A DNA stretch of 64,000 nt from NCBI RefSeq assembly GCF_005952805.1, contig NZ_CP040709.1, positions 3,224,001-3,288,000 of the forward strand, read 5' to 3'. The notes below the pieces were generated by a model. It had not been told where the DNA came from. It saw only the letters and a list, made by a program, of their open reading frames with translations, and made no database searches. Below, piece by piece: positions 59,139-64,000 of the stretch. Each line of letters starts with the position of its first letter. Position 1 is the stretch's first letter. The position numbers were made by a program, and so were the translations under genes. Origin of the DNA: Inhella inkyongensis. Lineage in GTDB: Bacteria; Pseudomonadota; Gammaproteobacteria; Burkholderiales; Burkholderiaceae_C.

Positions 59139-60557
59139 ATGGACACCCAATTGAACGAACAGCTGCGCCTCCACCTGGAGCAACAGCGCGCCGCCTATTT
59201 GCGCGAGCCCTACCCGACGCTGGCCGCCCGCCGCGACCGCCTGCAGCGCCTGCGCGCCCTACTGGCCAAGCATGGCGAGGCCTTTGGCGAGGCGATTCGC
59301 GAGGACTTCGGCCACCGCAGCCTGCACGAGACGCGGCTGACCGAAACCTTTGTGGTCGAGGCCTCGATCAAGCATGCGCTGCGCCATTTGAAGGGCTGGA
59401 TGAAGGTGCGCCGCGTGGCCACGGCCCTGCACTTCCTGCCCGGCCACAACCGCCTGATGCCCCAGCCTCTGGGCGTGGTGGGCATCATCTCGCCCTGGAA
59501 CTACCCCATGCAGCTGGCCCTGGCGCCCGCCGTGGCAGCGCTGGCGGCTGGCAACCGGGTGCTGCTCAAGCCCAGCGAGCTGACGCCGCGCTGCTCGGCC
59601 CTGCTGGCCCTCAGCGTGGCCGAGTTCTTCGCGCCCGACGAGTTCCACGTCATCACGGGCGACGCCACGGTGGCCCAGGCCTTTTCCAAGCTGCCCTTCG
59701 ATCACCTGTTCTTCACCGGCTCCACGCCGGTGGGCCGTTTGGTGGCCCAGGCGGCGGCGGCCAATCTCACCCCGGTCACCCTGGAGCTCGGCGGCAAGAG
59801 TCCGGTGCTGGTGCTGGAAGACGCCGAACTGCGCATGACGGCCGAGCGCATCGCCTTTGCCAAGCTGCTCAACGCCGGCCAGACCTGCGTGGCGCCCGAC
59901 TATGTGCTGGCCCCACGGGCCATGGTGGAGCCGCTGGCCCAGGCCATCCTGGCCGCCATGCAGCGCTTCTATCCGCGCCTGGGCGACAACCCCGACTACT
60001 CGGCCATCGTGGCGCCGCGCCACTTCGAGCGCCTGCAGGCGCTACTGGCCGACGCCCAGGCACGCGGCGCCCGCCTGCTGCGCGCCCACGGGGAAGAAGC
60101 ACTGGATCCCGCCAAGCGCAAGCTGCACCCCACCGTGGTGCTGGGCAGCGACGAGGCCATGGCCATCATGCGCGAAGAGATCTTCGGCCCGCTGCTGCCC
60201 ATCCTTCCCTATGACCATGTGGACGAGGCCATCCACCAGGTGCAGCGCAATGAACGCCCGCTGGCGCTCTACATCTTTGGGCGCGCCAAAGAGTTGCGCG
60301 AACGCATCCTGCGCGAGACCCATGCCGGCGGCGTCACCGTCAACGACTGCATCTGGCATCTGGGCCAGGAAGACCAGCCCTTTGGCGGTGTGGGGGCCAG
60401 TGGCCAGGGCAGTTACCACGGCGAGTGGGGCTTCCGCACCTTCTCGAATGAAAAGCCGGTGTTTCACAACCCGGCGCTGGCGGGCACCAAATTGTTCTAT
60501 CCGCCCTATGGCCGCTTGTTCGACCGCCTGCTGGGCCTCTTGAGGAAGCTCAGCTGA
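59139..60557 (+). CDS. aldehyde dehydrogenase, coniferyl-aldehyde-dehydrogenase-like
   Basis: 472 residues from ATG 59139. GVVGIISPWNYPMQLALAPAVAALAAGNRVLLKPSE, FFTGSTPVGRLV, TLELGGKSPVLVLEDAEL (catalytic Glu) and NAGQTCVAPDYVL (catalytic Cys) are all present. The size and C-terminus (PFGGVGASGQGSYHGEWGFRTFSNEKPVF) match the coniferyl aldehyde dehydrogenase/class 3-like branch. Its stop overlaps the next start; with the GMC oxidoreductase downstream, it probably oxidises the aldehyde formed from an alcohol (inference). Confidence 0.92.
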   Translation: MDTQLNEQLRLHLEQQRAAYLREPYPTLAARRDRLQRLRALLAKHGEAFGEAIREDFGHRSLHETRLTETFVVEASIKHALRHLKGWMKVRRVATALHFLPGHNRLMPQPLGVVGIISPWNYPMQLALAPAVAALAAGNRVLLKPSELTPRCSALLALSVAEFFAPDEFHVITGDATVAQAFSKLPFDHLFFTGSTPVGRLVAQAAAANLTPVTLELGGKSPVLVLEDAELRMTAERIAFAKLLNAGQTCVAPDYVLAPRAMVEPLAQAILAAMQRFYPRLGDNPDYSAIVAPRHFERLQALLADAQARGARLLRAHGEEALDPAKRKLHPTVVLGSDEAMAIMREEIFGPLLPILPYDHVDEAIHQVQRNERPLALYIFGRAKELRERILRETHAGGVTVNDCIWHLGQEDQPFGGVGASGQGSYHGEWGFRTFSNEKPVFHNPALAGTKLFYPPYGRLFDRLLGLLRKLS

Positions 60558-61051
60558 TGCAGCGCCGCACTCTGCTCAAACTGGGTGGGGCCACCGCCCT
60601 GCTGTTCGGCGCGGCCGGCGGCCTGGCCCTGCTCTGGAGCCCCGGCCTGAAAGGCAGCCAGCTGACCCCGGCCGGCCGCCTGGCCCTGGGCGCCATCGCC
60701 CGTGCTGTGTTGGATGGGGCCCTGCCCGCTGGCGACGCCGCGCTGAACCGCCATCTCAACCATCTGGAGGGCGTGTTTGCCGCCATGCCGCCGGCCGTGC
60801 AGGCCGAACTGCAGCAGCTGATGGGCCTGATTGCCAACGCTCCTGGCCGCCTGGGGCTTCTGGGTCTGGCCGGCCCGCTGCACGAACAGAGCGTGGCCGA
60901 TCTGCAGTCCGCGCTGGAAAGCCTGCGCCACAGCCGCCTGGGTCTGCGCCAACAGGTTTACTTTGCGCTGCGCGACCTCAACGCCGCGGCCTTCTACAGC
61001 CAACCCGAAGCCTGGCAATTGATCGGCTACCCCGGTCCTAGAGAAATCTGA
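60557..61051 (+). CDS. Tat-signal small subunit paired with GMC oxidoreductase
   Basis: 164 residues; ATG shares a base with the ALDH stop (TGATG). The leader QRRTLLKLGGATALLFGAAGGLALLW has an RR motif and long hydrophobic helix. LTPAGRLALGAIARAVLDGALP and LRQQVYFALRDLNAAAFYSQPEAWQLIGYPGP resemble gluconate 2-dehydrogenase subunit 3-type partners of membrane GMC dehydrogenases. It overlaps the GMC gene start. It probably carries or anchors the GMC enzyme across the membrane. Confidence 0.75.
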   Translation: MQRRTLLKLGGATALLFGAAGGLALLWSPGLKGSQLTPAGRLALGAIARAVLDGALPAGDAALNRHLNHLEGVFAAMPPAVQAELQQLMGLIANAPGRLGLLGLAGPLHEQSVADLQSALESLRHSRLGLRQQVYFALRDLNAAAFYSQPEAWQLIGYPGPREI

Positions 61052-62664
61052 TGAGCAGCCTGCCCGATCCCATTCAAGAAGGCCTGAAGCGCGGCTGGAA
61101 GGTGCGCGGCGCCGAGTTCGGCGCGCTGCCCCCCGAGATCACCGTGGACGTGGCCATCATCGGCAGCGGTGCCGGCGGCGGCATCACGGCCGAGATGCTG
61201 AGCCGCGCCGGTCTGTCGGTGCTGATCATCGAAGAGGGGCCGCTGCGCAGCAGCTCGCACTTCAAACAGCGCGAGAGCGAGGCCTACCCGCAGCTCTACC
61301 AGGAGTCTGCCGGGCGCAAGACGGCCGACAAGGCCATCACCATCCTGCAAGGCCGCTGCGTGGGCGGCAGCACCACGGTGAACTGGACCAGCAGCTTCCG
61401 CACCCCGCCCTCCACCCTGGCCTTCTGGCAACAGCATTTCGAGCTGAAGGACTTCGGTGTCGAACAGATGGCCCCGTGGTTTGCGCAGGCCGAAGCGCGC
61501 CTCAATGTGTCCGACTGGCTGACCGAGCCCAATGCCAACAACTCGGTGCTGGAGCGCGGTGCAGCCAAGCTCGGCATCAAGACTCCGCACATCCGCCGCA
61601 ATGTGAAGGGCTGCTGGAACCTCGGTAGCTGTGGCATGGGCTGCCCCACCAATGCCAAGCAATCCATGCTGGTGACCACTGTGCCGGCGGCCCTGGACGC
61701 CGGAGCCCAGCTCTTCGTGCAGACCCGTGTGCAGCGCCTGCAGCACGATGGCAAGACCGTGCAGGCCCTGCACTGCGTGCCGGTGGACCTGAGCAGCGCG
61801 GCGCAGTCGGGTGGCTGCGTCGTCAAGGCCCGCCATGTGGTGCTGGCCGGTGGTGCCATCAACAGCCCGGCCCTGCTGCTGCGCTCCCAAGTGCCCGATC
61901 CGCACAGCCTGCTGGGCCGTCGCACCTTCCTGCATCCCACGGTGGCCACCTCGGCGCTGTTTGCCGAGCGCATCGAAGGCTGGGCCGGCGCGCCGCAGTC
62001 CATCTACACCGACCACTACCTTGAAACCCAGGCCATCGACGGGCCGGTGGGCTTCAAGCTGGAGGCGCCGCCGCTCTACCCCACCATCCTGGCCACCACC
62101 ATGGCCGGCTACGGCCGACCGATGCTCGAGCAGTTGAGCCAGTACCCGCACACCCAGGTGTTGCTGGCCCTGCTGCGCGACGGCTTCCACCCCGAAGCCC
62201 CCGGCGGCCGGGTGCAACTGCGCGGCGACGGCAGCCCAGTGCTGGACTACCCGCTGACGGCGACCGTGATGGACGGCGTGCGCCGTGCCCATCTGGCGAT
62301 GGCCGAGATTCAGTTCGCCGCCGGTGCACGCTCGGTCCAGGCCCTGCACGAGGATTCTGGGCAGTACAAGAGCTGGGCCGAGGCCAAGGCCGGCATTGCG
62401 GCGCTGGACTATCGGCCGCTGTCCACCCGCGTGGTCAGTGCCCATGTGATGGGTGGCTGCAATCTGGCCGGGCGCGAGGGCCTAGGCGTGTGCCGCCCCG
62501 ACGGCCAGCACTGGCAGCTCAGCAATCTGTCAGTTCACGACGGCAGCCTGTTCCCGACCAGCATCGGCGCCAATCCGCAGCTGTCCATCTACGGCCTGGT
62601 GACGCGACTCAGCCACGGTCTGGCCAATCGATTAGGGGCCAAGGCCGTTAACCTCGCTGGATGA
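61051..62664 (+). CDS. GMC-family oxidoreductase
   Basis: 537 residues. VDVAIIGSGAGGGITAEMLSRAGLSVLIIEEG is the FAD-binding motif, GRCVGGSTTVNWTSSFRTP the GMC signature 1, VLAGGAINSPALLLRSQVPDP signature 2 and VSAHVMGGCNLAGREGLGVC the His-containing C-terminal block. SCGMGCPTNAKQSMLVTT is typical of the cholesterol/long-chain alcohol oxidase branch. It oxidises an alcohol; together with ALDH it forms an alcohol-to-acid module. Overlaps both neighbours (TGATG and ATGA). Confidence 0.92.
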   Translation: MSSLPDPIQEGLKRGWKVRGAEFGALPPEITVDVAIIGSGAGGGITAEMLSRAGLSVLIIEEGPLRSSSHFKQRESEAYPQLYQESAGRKTADKAITILQGRCVGGSTTVNWTSSFRTPPSTLAFWQQHFELKDFGVEQMAPWFAQAEARLNVSDWLTEPNANNSVLERGAAKLGIKTPHIRRNVKGCWNLGSCGMGCPTNAKQSMLVTTVPAALDAGAQLFVQTRVQRLQHDGKTVQALHCVPVDLSSAAQSGGCVVKARHVVLAGGAINSPALLLRSQVPDPHSLLGRRTFLHPTVATSALFAERIEGWAGAPQSIYTDHYLETQAIDGPVGFKLEAPPLYPTILATTMAGYGRPMLEQLSQYPHTQVLLALLRDGFHPEAPGGRVQLRGDGSPVLDYPLTATVMDGVRRAHLAMAEIQFAAGARSVQALHEDSGQYKSWAEAKAGIAALDYRPLSTRVVSAHVMGGCNLAGREGLGVCRPDGQHWQLSNLSVHDGSLFPTSIGANPQLSIYGLVTRLSHGLANRLGAKAVNLAG

Positions 62665-64000
62665 ACTTCAGCGAATACCGGCGCCATGACGCCGTGGCCC
62701 TGTCCGCCGCCGTGGCGGACGGGCGGGTCAGCCCCAGTGACTTGCTGGACACCGCGCTGGCCCGGCTACAGGCCGTCGGGCCGCAGTTGAACCCCGTGGC
62801 GCGTTTGCTGGAGGCGCAAGCGCGTGCCCAGCTCACGAGCCTGGACCTTGAAAAGCCAAGCGGCCCCCTCGCCGGGGTGCCCTTTCTGCTGAAGGACGCG
62901 GGGCAAGAACTGGCCGGCGTGCCAAGCTCGCTGGGCAGTCGCGCACTGCGGCGCCCTGCCCTGCAGGACAGCCACTACACCCGACGCTGCAAGGCCGCAG
63001 GCCTGGTGATCTTTGGCCAGACGAATGCCCCCGAGTTGGCGCTCAAGGGCGTGACCGATCCGGCCGCCTACGGCCGCACATCCAACCCCTGGGATCCGAC
63101 CCGCACCCCGGGCGGCAGCAGTGGTGGCGCGGCGGCGGCCGTGGCCAGCGGCATCGTGCCCATGGCCGGCGGCGGCGACGGCGGGGGCTCGATCCGCATC
63201 CCGGCCGCCTGCTGCGGTCTGGTGGGCCTGCGGCCCTCGCGCGGTCGCATCAGCGAAGGCCCCGCCGCGGGCGAGGTCTGGCTGGGGTGCAACAGCCAGG
63301 GTGTGATCACCCGCAGCGTGCGCGACAGCGCCCTGATGCTGGACATCCTGAGCGGCCCGGAACCCGGCGACCCCTTTGTGATTGCCCCGCCCAAGCTGCC
63401 CTATGCCCAAGTGATCGGCCAGACGCCGCGTCGCCTGCACATCGCTTGGAGCGTGGCCTCGCCCATTGGCGCCGAGGTTCACCCCGAGGCCGTGGCCGCG
63501 GTACGCCACAGCGTGACGCTGCTGGAGCGCCTGGGCCATCGCTGTGAAGAGGCCCGCCCCGACATCGACGGGCAGCTCCTGGCGCGCAGCTATTTGCAGA
63601 TGTATTTCGCGCTGATCCCGGCCGCCCTGGCCAAGGCCCGCGCTGAAGGAGCGCAGGAGCGCGACTTCGAGCCGCTGACCCGCGTGATGGCCTGCCTGGG
63701 GGCCAGCCAGTCGGGTGGCCGACTGGTCACCGCCATGGCGCAGTGGAATGACTTTGGTCGCGCCCTGGGCCGGCTGCACGCCCAGTACGACCTCTACCTG
63801 ACCCCCACCCTGGCTTCGCCGCCCCAGCCCCATGGCACCGGCGATCCACCGGCCTGGCAGGTGGGGCTGCTGAGCGCCCTGCGCGCCAGCGGTCTGTTGG
63901 GGCTATTGGGTCGCGCCGGCCTACTGGACGGGGCCATCGACCAAATCGCACGCGACAACCTGCGGCACATGCCCTTCACCCAGCTGGCCAATGTGACCGG
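62661..64000 (+). CDS. amidase signature family protein, 5' part
   Basis: The frame from ATG 62661 runs past the window edge; 446 residues are visible. The catalytic Lys is in PLAGVPFLLKDAGQ, and the cis-Ser/Ser pair in TRTPGGSSGGAAAAVASG and GGDGGGSIRIPAACCGLVGLRPSRGR. It is overlapped 4 bp with the GMC gene, so amide hydrolysis is encoded in the same unit as alcohol and aldehyde oxidation. Substrate unknown; nylon-type 6-aminohexanoate cyclic dimer hydrolase-like enzymes share this arrangement of motifs. Confidence 0.88.
   Translation, partial: MNFSEYRRHDAVALSAAVADGRVSPSDLLDTALARLQAVGPQLNPVARLLEAQARAQLTSLDLEKPSGPLAGVPFLLKDAGQELAGVPSSLGSRALRRPALQDSHYTRRCKAAGLVIFGQTNAPELALKGVTDPAAYGRTSNPWDPTRTPGGSSGGAAAAVASGIVPMAGGGDGGGSIRIPAACCGLVGLRPSRGRISEGPAAGEVWLGCNSQGVITRSVRDSALMLDILSGPEPGDPFVIAPPKLPYAQVIGQTPRRLHIAWSVASPIGAEVHPEAVAAVRHSVTLLERLGHRCEEARPDIDGQLLARSYLQMYFALIPAALAKARAEGAQERDFEPLTRVMACLGASQSGGRLVTAMAQWNDFGRALGRLHAQYDLYLTPTLASPPQPHGTGDPPAWQVGLLSALRASGLLGLLGRAGLLDGAIDQIARDNLRHMPFTQLANVT

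Overview
The window is high-GC chromosomal DNA with dense gene packing, many ATGA/TGATG/GTGA start-stop overlaps and long spurious antisense reading frames. Gene content points to a denitrifying betaproteobacterium of the Burkholderiales, probably near Rubrivivax, Roseateles or Inhella: a beta-oxidation operon with DUF2147, a phasin with AAKP repeats, PEP-CTERM, Pat plus histone deacetylase, nirS-nirT-nirB and clade I nosZ. The genus is inference. I saw no rRNA, tRNA, CRISPR array, transposase or phage gene. The first gene lacks its 5' end and the last lacks its 3' end.

Layout. 1-2.9 kb: a partial M43-like metalloprotease, a YciA-type thioesterase, an exported alpha/beta hydrolase and an SGNH hydrolase. 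2.9-13.4 kb, minus strand: a fatty-acid module. A TetR regulator behind a GAACG-N2-CGTTC palindrome leads acyl-CoA dehydrogenase, DUF2147, a two-domain FadB-type enzyme, a hotdog protein and thiolase. After an intergenic palindrome come a DUF1569 lipoprotein, a second hotdog protein, an enoyl-CoA hydratase, a Rossmann protein and a nucleotidyltransferase. 13.5-19.6 kb: HNH nuclease, glycine-zipper lipoprotein, RlmJ, an Ala/Pro-rich exported peptide, and an overlapping Pat-type acetyltransferase/deacetylase pair.

19.6-38.4 kb is a denitrification island: norCB, then nirS-nirT-nirB plus a cupredoxin, two orphan periplasmic binding proteins, and a divergent pair (cytochrome c, ApbE flavin transferase) facing nosZ-R-D-F-Y-L, a second NosL and a NirF/cd1-like propeller protein. 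The same 16-bp palindrome, CTTGAA-N4-TTCAAG, lies upstream of norC, nirS and the nos/cytochrome c divergent region. This suggests one CRP/FNR-family (DNR/NnrR-like) regulon, whose regulator is not in the window. The genes cover nitrite to N2. Nitrate reductase and the heme d1 pathway genes are not here, apart from the propeller protein.

38.4-52.5 kb: an extradiol-dioxygenase-like protein, a GST, a GbsR/MarR-type regulator with two matching operators driving a five-gene membrane/redox operon, a BNR-propeller/MoaD pair, SlyX, an orphan binding protein, a double-SDR fatty-acyl-CoA-reductase-like enzyme facing a phasin and a patatin, an M32 carboxypeptidase and a YqaA protein. 52.9-53.5 kb is a gene-free, highly symmetric repeat element of about 460 bp. 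53.6-64 kb: dusB-fis, purH, a membrane protein, a PEP-CTERM protein, a phosphofructokinase, and a coupled run of aldehyde dehydrogenase, Tat-signal small subunit, GMC oxidoreductase and amidase.
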